DNA from: Runella limosa DSM 17973
Lineage (GTDB): Bacteria; Bacteroidota; Bacteroidia; Cytophagales; Spirosomataceae
DNA: 64,000 nucleotides
Reading direction: 5' to 3'
NCBI RefSeq assembly: GCF_000482465.1
Contig: NZ_KI519428.1
Span: 208,167 to 272,166, forward strand
Shown: positions 8,558-17,200 of the stretch, in pieces
Position numbering within the stretch: the first letter of the stretch is position 1
Layout: every line of letters starts with the position of its first letter
Notes under the pieces: model-generated
Told to the model about the DNA's origin: nothing
Seen by the model: only the letters and a program-made list of their open reading frames with translations
Databases searched by the model: none
Program-made: the position numbers and the translations under genes

Positions 8558-9445
8558 TCAATTCACTCCCCGATATTCCAACGGACTTACCCCCACTTTT
8601 TGCTTGAAAAATCGAGTGAAATGCTGGGGGTATTTGAAACCAAGTTCGTACGATACCTCGCTGATTGATTTGGTCGAATCAAGCACTCGCTCTTTGGCTA
8701 CTTCGAGGAGTTTCAAATGAATAAATTCTAAGGCGGATTTTCCCGTTTCTTTTTTGACCAAATCGCCAAAATAATTGGCTGAGAGGTGGAGTTCTTGGGC
8801 GAAGTATGCCACGTTAGGCAGACCATTCAATGTTAGGTGCTCACTCCACAAGTAGTCGTTAATCTTCTGTTCAAACTGTTCGATTAAGCCATAATTGACG
8901 TGTTCGCGCGTGATAAACTGGCGATCGTAAAAACGAGAACAGTATTTCAGTAATAACTCTAAATTGGCTACAATCAGCTTTTTACTGTGTTTATCAATAT
9001 TCTGGCTAATTTCTGAGATGATATTTGTGTAGCAGTGATCCACAATTTCTCTTTCTCTGTCCGATAGATGTAACGATTCATGTAACTCATAACTGAAAAA
9101 AGTGTATTCATGAATTAGCTTCCCCAAATTCGTACCCTTAATGAGGTCAGGATGAAATACCAACGCCTTGCCGTAGGGTTGATGTATTTCTCCTTCGGGT
9201 TCGCTGCCTACAATCTGATTAGGCCCGATAAAAATCATTGAACCGTCGGAATAATCATACGATTTATTGCCATACCTGAACTCACCGCAAAGCGTTTCTT
9301 TGGTGATGATGGCATAAAAATCAATACGAGCTTTGTGCCTCGGAATCACGTCCGATTTATTCAAATCAACATAGTTGATCAGCGGATGCAGCGTTTTATT
9401 TTTAAAAAATTCGCTGTAGGTTTTGATAGTATCGAAGATTATCAT
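8558..9445 (-). CDS. AraC family transcriptional regulator
   Basis: Regulator of 295 aa with an N-terminal cupin-like sensor region and a C-terminal double helix-turn-helix of AraC type (about residues 195-293; GFKYPQHFTRFFKQKVGVSPLEYR is in the second half). The ATG at 9445 is preferred over a TTG at 9481. AraC genes of this kind often control an adjacent oxidoreductase gene, so the divergent outer-membrane protein (9599) and aldo/keto reductase (10420) are candidate targets. Its last 52 bases are duplicated at 7224-7281, beyond the ATPase gene. Confidence 0.88.
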   Translation of the reverse strand: MIIFDTIKTYSEFFKNKTLHPLINYVDLNKSDVIPRHKARIDFYAIITKETLCGEFRYGNKSYDYSDGSMIFIGPNQIVGSEPEGEIHQPYGKALVFHPDLIKGTNLGKLIHEYTFFSYELHESLHLSDREREIVDHCYTNIISEISQNIDKHSKKLIVANLELLLKYCSRFYDRQFITREHVNYGLIEQFEQKINDYLWSEHLTLNGLPNVAYFAQELHLSANYFGDLVKKETGKSALEFIHLKLLEVAKERVLDSTKSISEVSYELGFKYPQHFTRFFKQKVGVSPLEYRGVN

Positions 9446-9552
9446 GGGCTTTTTTTTCAAAACTACCACCTTCAAACACAAATTGAAATAACATCAGTGA
9501 AAATGGTAGGTAAAACCGTAAAATGTATAAAAGGAGTAGGTAGGGGCTGAAG

Positions 9553-9560
9553 TAATTTTG
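9553..9560 (+). promoter_or_regulatory. Candidate -7 element TAATTTTG
   Basis: Matches the Bacteroidota -7 consensus TAnnTTTG and lies 38 bp upstream of the ATG at 9599. No clear -33 TTG is visible at the usual distance, which would fit an activator-dependent promoter, possibly under the adjacent AraC protein. Confidence 0.35.
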
Positions 9561-9598
9561 CAAAAGAATTACTCAGTATCTATTTTAACAACCTATCA

Positions 9599-10363
9599 AT
9601 GAAGCTTTTAAACTTCCTCGTTCTTTCCATTCTTTTTGCTTTTTTTACTCTAATTGCCTTGGCTCAAACGACAGATAGCACCCAAAATGTGACCAATTTT
9701 TCAGGCTCCGTAGGCATTACCAACAATGGCTTTTCTATTATTCCTTCGTTTTCGCTCAATAGCCCCGCCTTCATCTCAAACTTAGCTTGGCGTAAAAAAA
9801 GATTGAGTTTCGAGCCAGATATTCGCCTCGTACCAAATGCCAGCAAAGGTGGTGTTCTTCTTTGGCTTCGCTACAAGTTGGTAGATGCTAAAAAGTTTGG
9901 TTTAAGGGTGGGCGTACACCCTGCTTTCAATTTAATTCGCCGAGAAGATACCGAACTAGGAGTTACCAAAGAAATTACCGAGATGCTCAGATTCGGGGCG
10001 TTTGAAATTGTACCAAGTTATCAAATCAGCAAAAAATTTGGTGTGAGTGCCATGTATTTACAAGGCCATGCCTTTCAAAAATGGGGCCCACAGTTTACCA
10101 ACGTCTTGTTTTTGAATACTGCTTTTGCCGATTTGGGTTTGTCCAAAAACGTTCGACTCAGCCTTTTTCCGTCGGTATTTTTCTTACACACGGATGGCTT
10201 TAGAGGTGACTATTTTACGCTAACCACAGTTCTAGCTCACAAGAGACTTCCATTTAGCCTCAGTTCTACCATCAACCAAACAATGAAAGCTGATTTGCCT
10301 GGAAACAAGGCGTTTATGTGGAATATTGGTGTGAGTTACAATTTTAGCAAAAACCTGAAATAA
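9599..10363 (+). CDS. Outer-membrane beta-barrel-like protein, unknown function
   Basis: Protein of 254 aa with a Sec signal peptide (hydrophobic residues 4-22, cleavage near ALAQ). The rest alternates polar and hydrophobic residues in about ten to twelve strand-like segments and ends in a beta-strand (WNIGVSYNFS), as in small outer-membrane barrels. I do not recognise a specific family. It lies between the divergent AraC gene and the aldo/keto reductase gene and may be co-transcribed with the latter (57 bp gap). A role in surface transport or adhesion is a guess. Confidence 0.7.
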   Translation: MKLLNFLVLSILFAFFTLIALAQTTDSTQNVTNFSGSVGITNNGFSIIPSFSLNSPAFISNLAWRKKRLSFEPDIRLVPNASKGGVLLWLRYKLVDAKKFGLRVGVHPAFNLIRREDTELGVTKEITEMLRFGAFEIVPSYQISKKFGVSAMYLQGHAFQKWGPQFTNVLFLNTAFADLGLSKNVRLSLFPSVFFLHTDGFRGDYFTLTTVLAHKRLPFSLSSTINQTMKADLPGNKAFMWNIGVSYNFSKNLK

Positions 10364-10419
10364 CAGGCCAACGGCCTTTATAAACAGTCATTGATTATTC
10401 ACCTTAAACACATCAAATC

Positions 10420-11286
10420 ATGATTTTAAACGAAAAATTTATCCTCTCAAACGGAGTCGAAATACCGAAGCTAGGGCTTGGTACTTGGGAAATTAGCAAC
10501 GAAAAAGCCGCTCAGGCGGTCATTGACGCGGTTAATTTAGGGTACAGACATATTGATTCAGCACAGGCGTATTCTAATGAAAACGGAGTTGGGGATGGCG
10601 TTCGAGCCTGTCAAGTTCAGCGAGAAGAATTATTCATTACGTCAAAGTTGGATGCGGCCATTAAGTCATATCAAGGTGCTATTTCTTCCATTGACGCCTC
10701 ATTACAACGTTTTGGTTTAGATTACCTTGACTTGATGCTGATTCACAGCCCAAAACCGTGGATGGAGTTTCATCAAGACGAACGTTATTTTGAGGGCAAC
10801 CGAGAAGTGTGGCGAGCCTTTGAAGAGGCGTATCGTGCTGGAAAATTACGAGCAATTGGAGTCTCAAATTTCCAAAAAGAGGACATAGAAAATATCCTCG
10901 ATGCTTGTACCGTAAAACCCATGGTTAACCAAATTTTGGCCCATATAAGTAATACGCCTTTGGAATTGATTCAGTACTCGCGGGCACAAGGTATGTTGGT
11001 GGAAGCCTATTCGCCAATGGCACATGGTGAATTGATGAAAAATCAGTCAGTCGTGAAAATGGCAGAAAAATACGGGGTTTCGGTGCCACAATTATCCATT
11101 CGCTATTGTCTTCAACTTGGTTTGTTGCCTTTGCCAAAAACGGCTAATCCACTACACATGAAAAATAATGCAGAAGTGGAATTTGAAATCGCTACTGAAG
11201 ACATGCAAATTCTACAAACGATTGAACAAATTAAAGACTACGGAGAATTTAGCAAGTTTCCAGTTTTTGGTAGAAAATTGAAGTAA
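10420..11286 (+). CDS. Aldo/keto reductase
   Basis: NADPH-dependent reductase of 288 aa with the aldo/keto reductase TIM barrel. The catalytic set is visible: Asp and Tyr in HIDSAQAYSNE, Lys in FITSKLD and His in LMLIHSPKP. NADP-binding motifs GVSNF and PLPKTANP are also present. It would reduce aldehydes or ketones to alcohols in the cytoplasm. Length and motifs fit the 2,5-diketo-gluconate reductase branch (AKR5-like). Probable control by the AraC protein encoded upstream. Confidence 0.9.
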   Translation: MILNEKFILSNGVEIPKLGLGTWEISNEKAAQAVIDAVNLGYRHIDSAQAYSNENGVGDGVRACQVQREELFITSKLDAAIKSYQGAISSIDASLQRFGLDYLDLMLIHSPKPWMEFHQDERYFEGNREVWRAFEEAYRAGKLRAIGVSNFQKEDIENILDACTVKPMVNQILAHISNTPLELIQYSRAQGMLVEAYSPMAHGELMKNQSVVKMAEKYGVSVPQLSIRYCLQLGLLPLPKTANPLHMKNNAEVEFEIATEDMQILQTIEQIKDYGEFSKFPVFGRKLK

Positions 11287-11309
11287 CCCCAAAGCGAAGC
11301 TTTACAGAG

Positions 11310-11473
11310 ATGAAAAAATACAACCTAAATATCAATAGCAAAAAGATGCCAGTAGAGGCGGATGCCGATACCCTGGGCTGCCACCTGTAGCGCCAGCGTT
11401 GGCCAATGCTATTTTTGCCGCTACAGGTACCCGAGTACGAAAAATGCCCTTCGATATGGATAACTTATTGTAG
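11310..11473 (+). pseudogene. Deletion scar of an isoquinoline 1-oxidoreductase (iorAB-like) operon
   Basis: The ATG at 11310 opens a frame encoding about 21 residues (MKKYNLNINSKKMPVEADADT) typical of the N-terminus of the 2Fe-2S subunit IorA. From about 11372, one base out of phase, the sequence encodes PGLPPVAPALANAIFAATG and onward to a stop at 11471-11473. This is typical of the C-terminus of the molybdopterin subunit IorB. The roughly 2.5-3 kb of both genes that should lie between is missing. A palindromic repeat follows directly. The rest of the 11287-11672 gap holds no gene. Confidence 0.75.
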
Positions 11474-11477
11474 AACC

Positions 11478-11579
11478 TTGGGAACGCAGATGACGCGGAT
11501 AAATAAATTTATCGCAGATTTTTACTAATCAATCTGCGATAATCTGCGTTACAAAGCATTAGCGTCATCTGCGTCCCAA
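11478..11579. repeat. CGCAGAT-type palindromic repeat
   Basis: Outer arms 11478-11496 and 11562-11579 pair almost perfectly (TTGGGAACGCAGATGACGC against GCGTCATCTGCGTCCCAA), and inner TATCGCAGATT/AATCTGCGATA arms nest inside. Related palindromes occur at 22013, 23238 and 25467. Confidence 0.75.
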
Positions 11580-11672
11580 TGGCGCGCGATATACCGAGGT
11601 GAAAATGGGTTAAATCAATACTAAATAGATTGCTGAGGCGTTGGAAATAGGAATCTGCAAATTTGTAACAGT

Positions 11673-12920
11673 ATGAAATACACCATTCAATTAACCGTGA
11701 TTACTGGATTGATGCTCAGTATAATAGCTTGCTCAGAGGCAGATAGTACGTCTGATACAACGCAAAATCCTACTCCGAGTAATCCAACGACAAGCAACCC
11801 CGTTGAAACCAATCCCGCCAATACAAGCTATAAACCAACTTTTTCGGGACAAACTCGGGTTGGAGGAGTGAAAACCACTACGCCATATAAAGTTACCCTT
11901 CTTACGTCTTCGCTTAGTGCTCCGTGGGGCATCACTTCGCTACCAGACGGACGATTGTTGGTCACCGAAAAGTCGGGAAGAATGCGAATCGTTACGGCTG
12001 GGGGAACGGTGAGCGTGCCTATCACGGGTATCCCAACCGTTAACGCAGGCGGGCAGGGGGGCTTGCTTGGCGTATGCGTTTCGCCATCGTTTGCAACCGA
12101 CCGAATGGTCTATTGGGTATTCTCGGAAAATGTAACGGGGGGAACAGTCACCGCAGTAGCCAAAGGAAAATTGGCGATGGGCGAGACGGCCATTGAAAAT
12201 GCAACCGTCATTTACCGAGCGAATCCTGCGGCCAACAGCACCTTGCATTATGGCGGGCGTATTTTGTTTGATAAAACGGGACATTTACTCGTCAGTACGG
12301 GCGAACGCTCCAACTTAGCTACTCGTCCGCTGTCACAATCGGTTTCGGGGGCGTTGGGGAAAATCGTTCGCATCACGACCGATGGTGGCCCTGCCTCTGG
12401 CAATCCAACATTTAATGGAACAGGGGCTTTACCTGAGTTGTTTAGCATCGGACACCGAAATCCGCAAGGCATTGCACTGCATCCAACTACGGGAGAGTTG
12501 TGGCAAAGCGAACACGGCCCTCGTGGCGGGGATGAAATCAATCGGGTGCTGCCAGGAGCAAATCACGGTTGGCCTACCATTACGTACGGTATTGAATACG
12601 GTGGACAAACCATTGGTTCGGGCATTCAACAACAAAATGGAATGGAACAGCCCGTTTATTATTGGGATCCTGTCATATCTCCTAGCGGGATGACTTTCTA
12701 CAAGGGAAACCGCATTCCCGAATGGCAAAACAACCTTTTTGTAGGTGCGTTGAGTGGCCAACACATTGCAAGACTGGTCATTACCAACAATAAAGTCACG
12801 GGAGAAGAGCGCCTTCTTACTTCTGAAGGACAGCGGTTTCGGGACCTTACCCAAGGAACGGATGGTGCGCTTTATGCGATTACCGACGGGGGAAGAATGT
12901 ATAAAATTGACAAAGAATGA
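11673..12920 (+). CDS. PQQ-dependent sugar dehydrogenase, lipoprotein
   Basis: Soluble aldose dehydrogenase-like six-bladed propeller (GSDH family), 415 aa. Residues 1-20 form a lipoprotein signal with a lipobox ending SIIAC, so it should be anchored in a membrane facing the periplasm or cell surface. A Ser/Thr/Asn/Pro-rich spacer follows up to about residue 50. Family motifs include LPDGRLLVTEKSG, GGQGGLLGV, NLHYGGRILFD-type and HGPRGGDEINR, where PQQ and calcium bind. It oxidises aldose sugars to lactones and passes electrons to the respiratory chain. A close paralog lies at 23350. Confidence 0.88.
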   Translation: MKYTIQLTVITGLMLSIIACSEADSTSDTTQNPTPSNPTTSNPVETNPANTSYKPTFSGQTRVGGVKTTTPYKVTLLTSSLSAPWGITSLPDGRLLVTEKSGRMRIVTAGGTVSVPITGIPTVNAGGQGGLLGVCVSPSFATDRMVYWVFSENVTGGTVTAVAKGKLAMGETAIENATVIYRANPAANSTLHYGGRILFDKTGHLLVSTGERSNLATRPLSQSVSGALGKIVRITTDGGPASGNPTFNGTGALPELFSIGHRNPQGIALHPTTGELWQSEHGPRGGDEINRVLPGANHGWPTITYGIEYGGQTIGSGIQQQNGMEQPVYYWDPVISPSGMTFYKGNRIPEWQNNLFVGALSGQHIARLVITNNKVTGEERLLTSEGQRFRDLTQGTDGALYAITDGGRMYKIDKE

Positions 12921-12968
12921 TGGAATACCATCTTTGTTTACCTAAAATATGGTCTAAAACTCCCCCTT

Positions 12969-13727
12969 CTACAACACCTTCAATTTGCTATTTTGGTACG
13001 CCGCCATCATAGCCGCATCGGCGGGAAGTTCGGTAATGAGGTAATCAATTTCGTCCAAATCGGCGATTTTCATCTTCATTACCGAATTTAATTTCTCCGA
13101 AATCGCCAAAATCGCCACCTTGTCAGAGGCTTTCATCATGGCTTTTTTCACTTGCACGGTCTCCCAGTCAGAGTCAGTTAAGCCCGTTTGTACATCAATG
13201 GCGTTGGTACCAATAATACAAAGGTCGGCTTTCATTTCTGATAGTCGATGGTGTACTTCACCACCAACCGACATCTGGCTGTAGCGCGACAATTGACCCC
13301 CAATCAGGATAATTTCAAGGTTAGGTTTGTCCAGCAACTCCACGGCAGTCAGGGGGTTAACCGTCATAAACGTTGCCGAAAAATCATCGGGGATGAGCTT
13401 GACAAATTCGCGGATGGTGGTTCCGCCGCCGATGATGACCAGCATTCCTTCCTTCAGTAAATGGAGCGTTTTGCGGCCAATAATCTCCTTCTGAGAATGT
13501 GCGTAGGTTTCTTTGAGATTGGAGGTATGGTGGTATGCCTTTGACATGGCGCCTCCCCGAATCTTAATAATTTCTCCCTCTTCCGAAAGTTCATTGATGT
13601 CTCTTCTAACAGTATCCTCCGAGACATTGAGTTTATCCACTAACTCATTTAACGAAATACGCGTATGGACGTTGATTTCTTTCAAAATCAGGTCCTTCCG
13701 CTCTTTTTTAAGCAGATTGACAGACAT
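12969..13727 (-). CDS. DeoR family transcriptional regulator
   Basis: Regulator of 252 aa with an N-terminal DeoR helix-turn-helix (residues 1-55, RISLNELVDKLNVSEDTVRRDINEL) and a C-terminal DeoRC sugar-phosphate-binding domain (IGGGTTIREF near 110, CIIGTNAID near 185). Such proteins usually repress carbohydrate operons and are released by a phosphorylated sugar. The ATG at 13727 is chosen over upstream starts. It is divergent from the SusC/SusD/RidA operon, the obvious candidate target. Confidence 0.9.
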   Translation of the reverse strand: MSVNLLKKERKDLILKEINVHTRISLNELVDKLNVSEDTVRRDINELSEEGEIIKIRGGAMSKAYHHTSNLKETYAHSQKEIIGRKTLHLLKEGMLVIIGGGTTIREFVKLIPDDFSATFMTVNPLTAVELLDKPNLEIILIGGQLSRYSQMSVGGEVHHRLSEMKADLCIIGTNAIDVQTGLTDSDWETVQVKKAMMKASDKVAILAISEKLNSVMKMKIADLDEIDYLITELPADAAMMAAYQNSKLKVL

Positions 13728-13732
13728 TTTAT

Positions 13733-13930
13733 TGCAAAAAATTAACAAACGATTGTACGATACAAAGATAAGTAAAATTCTAAATGGCTACTAAAGCTAT
13801 AACTAGAATATTGCAAAAACAGCAAAACTATTAAGTAAAAATACGCGCTATGCGGGGTTTAGTAAAATTTAATTGCAAATTTTGCGGTAAATAGATAATA
13901 ATCTTTTAACATTGTGCAAATATTGCAAAG
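13733..13930. promoter_or_regulatory. DeoR/SusC intergenic control region with repeated TTGCAAA sites
   Basis: Between the divergent genes the heptamer TTGCAAA recurs near 13733, 13811, 13873 and 13924, with the related TGTGCAAA near 13914 and more copies inside the first codons of susC (14102-14125). A minus-strand TATCTTTG at 13763-13770 matches the Bacteroidota -7 element for the DeoR gene. The repeated heptamer is a good candidate operator for the DeoR protein. Confidence 0.45.
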
Positions 13931-13984
13931 ATTTAACACTATTACTACCAACACCTTGTTCTTATCAAACTGTTTTAACTCTAT

Positions 13985-16900
13985 ATGAAAAAAAATCGAC
14001 TTATTAAGCAAAATCAACGCTATCTGTGGCTTTCGCTGGCAGGGTGCTTGACTTTTAGCCCTTTTATCCCTTCTGATGCACATGGGACTGGGAGGGCGAA
14101 TTTGCAAAATGCTGCAAAATTTGCGGCTATTGGCGAGCTAAAGGGGACTGTAGTGTCCGCAAAAGACGCAATGCCTGTGGTGGGTGCTTCGGTAATTGTG
14201 AAAGGAAATCAGCGAATTGGGACAAGTACGGATGCAGAGGGTAACTTTAAATTGGCGCTTCCCGAAGCACTAAGTACCACAAACGTAACAATTGTGGTGA
14301 GTTTTATTGGGTATGAACCCTATGAACTGACCCTTAGTCCTTCGCAAACGTCCGTTACGGTGCAACTGAAAGAAAGTGCGCAAGAACTTGCCGAAGTAGT
14401 CGTCACTGCCCTCGGGATTAAAAAGGACAAAAAAGCGGTGTCGTACTCGGTTACTGAAATTGCAGGAACGGGTTTTACGCAAGCGCGGGAAAACAACGTA
14501 GCAAACGCCCTGACGGGTAAAATTGCGGGGGTAAATGCGACGGGACTATCGACGGGGCCAGGTGGGTCTAGTCGCGTGGTGATTCGTGGAAATGGCTCAT
14601 TGACAGGCAATAGCCAGCCTTTGTACGTTATCAACGGGATGCCGATTGACAACAGCGTACCAGGTGGAAGCTCGCTGGTCAATGGATTAGGAACAAAAGC
14701 AGGTACCGACCGTGGGGATGGGATTGCGGCCATCAACCCCGACGATATTGAATCGATGACGGTGCTCAAGGGCGGTGCTGCGGCGGCGCTTTACGGTTCT
14801 CGTGGTGCCAATGGGGTTATTTTGATTACCACTAAAAAAGGGAAATCTCAAAAAGGAGTAGGGGTAGAGTATAACGGAACCTTTACGATGGAAAATGTGT
14901 CGGTATTTCCTGATTTTCAGTACGAATACGGCCAAGGCGACGGTGGCGTAAAACCTACAACACTCGCTCAGGCGCAAGCCACAGGTCGCCGTTCGTTTGG
15001 CTCAAAAATTGACGGTTCCACGGATTATGTAGCTGCCGACGGAAAAACGCACCCTTATGTTGCCCAAAAAAATAATTTAAAAAATTTCTACCAAACGGGC
15101 ATTAACCTCACGAACTCAATTGCGCTCTCTGGCGGAAACGATGCCGTTGTGTATCGTTTATCAGTGTCTGATTTGGATGCTAAAAGCGTTTTGCCATCCA
15201 ATACGTATAACCGTAAATCGGCCAACTTGAGCGTCTCTGCCAATTTGAGTAGCCGACTTCGTGCAGAGGCCGTGATGCAGTATAATCGTGAACAGGGTCA
15301 TAACCGCCCGATTGCGGGGGATGCCCTCGGAAACCCCAACTGGATGGCTTATGAAGTGGCCAATACGGTGGATGTTCGCTGGTTAGATCCAGGCCATGAT
15401 GCCAACGGAAACGAAATTTTCTGGAACGACGCAGGGATTGTGACCAACGGGTATTTCTTTATCAATAAGTTCAAACAAACCGATACCAAAGACCGCTTTA
15501 TTGGTCAAGCGTCTGTGTCGTACGACATCTTGAAAAATCTCACGCTAAAGGCAACGACTACGCGCGATTTTTACAATTATAATTTTACGAGTATCATGCC
15601 AACGGGCGGACAGTATATTCCGCAAGGGCAGTACGATGGTATCAAGTCGGATGTATCAGAAACCAATAGCATGGTTACGGCATCGTACAATACTCGTTTT
15701 GGAGAGTCGATTGGCTTGTCGGCGTTGGCGGGAGCCAATACGCGTCAATTTGAAAACAACCAGTTTGATTTCTTTGGCCAAGGTTATACGATTCCGTATT
15801 TCTACAGTTATTCAAACCTAGCAACGTCCATTGCCACGCCTGTTGCTAGTAAAATAAAGACCAATTCGGTGTTTGGGTCGGTGGATTTGGATTTGAAAAA
15901 TAGCTGGTTTGTGACTTTGTCGGGGCGCCAAGACTGGTTTTCGACCTTGAGTCCTAAAAACAACCGTATTTTTTACCCAAGCGTTGGGACAAGTTTGATG
16001 CTTTCGGATATTGTTAAAATGCCCGATGCAGTTGATTTCTTAAAATTGCGGGCTTCGTGGGCGCAAGTAGGCGGTGGTGGTCCTGATCCTTACGCTATCA
16101 ACCTTGCCTATAGTAGCGTGCCAAGTGCTAGTTCGGTGCCGTTGCAAAACGTAAGCTCAAATTCCATCACCAATGCCGAGCTTAAACCGTTTACTTCTAC
16201 CACGACTGAGTTTGGTTTTACCACGCGTTTGTTTGGCGGACGAATCAACATTGACGCGGCTGTTTACAACAAAAAATCAACCAACGACATCGTAAGTGTA
16301 CCTATTTCGGGGGCTTCGGGTTATACGAGTGCCATTTTGAACTCGGGGGAGTTGAGCAACAAAGGGATTGAGTTATTGATTGAAGGAACTCCTATCAAAG
16401 CAACCGACTTTTCGTGGAATACAAGTTTCAATTTTGCGTATAACAAAAGTGAAGTCCTAAAATTGGCCGACGGAATTTCGACTTTCTCGATTGGTAGCTC
16501 TGCCAACGGAAATGCGTTTATCAACAACCAAGTAGGAATGCCTTTCGGGGGTATTTATGGTTACCGCATGAAGAAAGATGCAGCGGGCAATATCATTTAT
16601 GATACCAACTCAAACCTTCCGTTGCAAACCGACAACAACCAGTACTTAGGAAATGGCGTACATCCTTATACGATGGGATTAAATAACACTTTTAAGTACA
16701 AAAACTTCACGTTCGATGCCTTGGTGGACGGCAAGTTTGGCGGGAGTATTTTTTCCGTAATGGAAGTGTATGCTACGCGTTTGGGTTTGATGAAATCTAC
16801 CTTGCCAGGACGAGAAAATGGATTGGCTTTGAAAGGAGTAACGGCTAAAGGAGATGCTTATGCCTACACGGTTCCCGTGGCCAACTTACGCAGTGCTTAC

Positions 16901-17185
16901 TACAACAACTTGAACCGCTACACCGAGCTGTTTGTGCATGATGCAAGCTTTGTGAAGCTACGTCAAATCATCGTATCGTACAACTTGCCTGCGGGGCTGC
17001 TGAAAGCAGTAGGCGTAAAATCGGTAAGTGTGTCGTTGGTGGGGCGTAACTTGTTGATTCTCTTCAAAAAGACCGACAATTTTGATCCCGAACAAGGGTT
17101 GACCAACGGTTCAGCCCAAGGAATTGAGTCGATTGGTTTGCCACGTACACGCTCGTACGGGATTAATTTGAACCTGAAATTTTAA
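13985..17185 (+). CDS. SusC/RagA family TonB-linked outer-membrane receptor
   Basis: TonB-dependent receptor of 1066 aa. The N-terminus has a signal region, then a carboxypeptidase-regulatory-like beta-sandwich (about residues 52-130, GTVVSAKDAMPVVGASV), a plug domain (VVTALGIKKDKKAVSYSV onward, with the SusC motif GSRGANGVILITTKKG near residue 275) and a 22-strand barrel ending LNLNLKF. It works with the SusD lipoprotein as a gated importer of an oligomeric nutrient. Followed after 15 bp by susD and then by a RidA-family gene. No glycoside hydrolase or peptidase gene is in the operon to reveal the substrate. Confidence 0.95.
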   Translation: MKKNRLIKQNQRYLWLSLAGCLTFSPFIPSDAHGTGRANLQNAAKFAAIGELKGTVVSAKDAMPVVGASVIVKGNQRIGTSTDAEGNFKLALPEALSTTNVTIVVSFIGYEPYELTLSPSQTSVTVQLKESAQELAEVVVTALGIKKDKKAVSYSVTEIAGTGFTQARENNVANALTGKIAGVNATGLSTGPGGSSRVVIRGNGSLTGNSQPLYVINGMPIDNSVPGGSSLVNGLGTKAGTDRGDGIAAINPDDIESMTVLKGGAAAALYGSRGANGVILITTKKGKSQKGVGVEYNGTFTMENVSVFPDFQYEYGQGDGGVKPTTLAQAQATGRRSFGSKIDGSTDYVAADGKTHPYVAQKNNLKNFYQTGINLTNSIALSGGNDAVVYRLSVSDLDAKSVLPSNTYNRKSANLSVSANLSSRLRAEAVMQYNREQGHNRPIAGDALGNPNWMAYEVANTVDVRWLDPGHDANGNEIFWNDAGIVTNGYFFINKFKQTDTKDRFIGQASVSYDILKNLTLKATTTRDFYNYNFTSIMPTGGQYIPQGQYDGIKSDVSETNSMVTASYNTRFGESIGLSALAGANTRQFENNQFDFFGQGYTIPYFYSYSNLATSIATPVASKIKTNSVFGSVDLDLKNSWFVTLSGRQDWFSTLSPKNNRIFYPSVGTSLMLSDIVKMPDAVDFLKLRASWAQVGGGGPDPYAINLAYSSVPSASSVPLQNVSSNSITNAELKPFTSTTTEFGFTTRLFGGRINIDAAVYNKKSTNDIVSVPISGASGYTSAILNSGELSNKGIELLIEGTPIKATDFSWNTSFNFAYNKSEVLKLADGISTFSIGSSANGNAFINNQVGMPFGGIYGYRMKKDAAGNIIYDTNSNLPLQTDNNQYLGNGVHPYTMGLNNTFKYKNFTFDALVDGKFGGSIFSVMEVYATRLGLMKSTLPGRENGLALKGVTAKGDAYAYTVPVANLRSAYYNNLNRYTELFVHDASFVKLRQIIVSYNLPAGLLKAVGVKSVSVSLVGRNLLILFKKTDNFDPEQGLTNGSAQGIESIGLPRTRSYGINLNLKF

Positions 17186-17200
17186 CCCAAGCACAAGAAA

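Larger units (their letters stand above)
7224..8610 (+). mobile_element. Putative single-gene AAA ATPase module between direct repeats
   Basis: About 1.33 kb: left direct repeat (7224-7281), start-codon-spanning inverted repeat (7312-7368), one ATPase gene (7362-8555) and right direct repeat (8553-8610). The module separates the CoA-transferase gene from the convergent AraC gene, which would be neighbours without it. The same layout and size recur at 34523-35862. No transposase or integrase is present, so mobility is inference from the flanking repeats. Confidence 0.45.
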
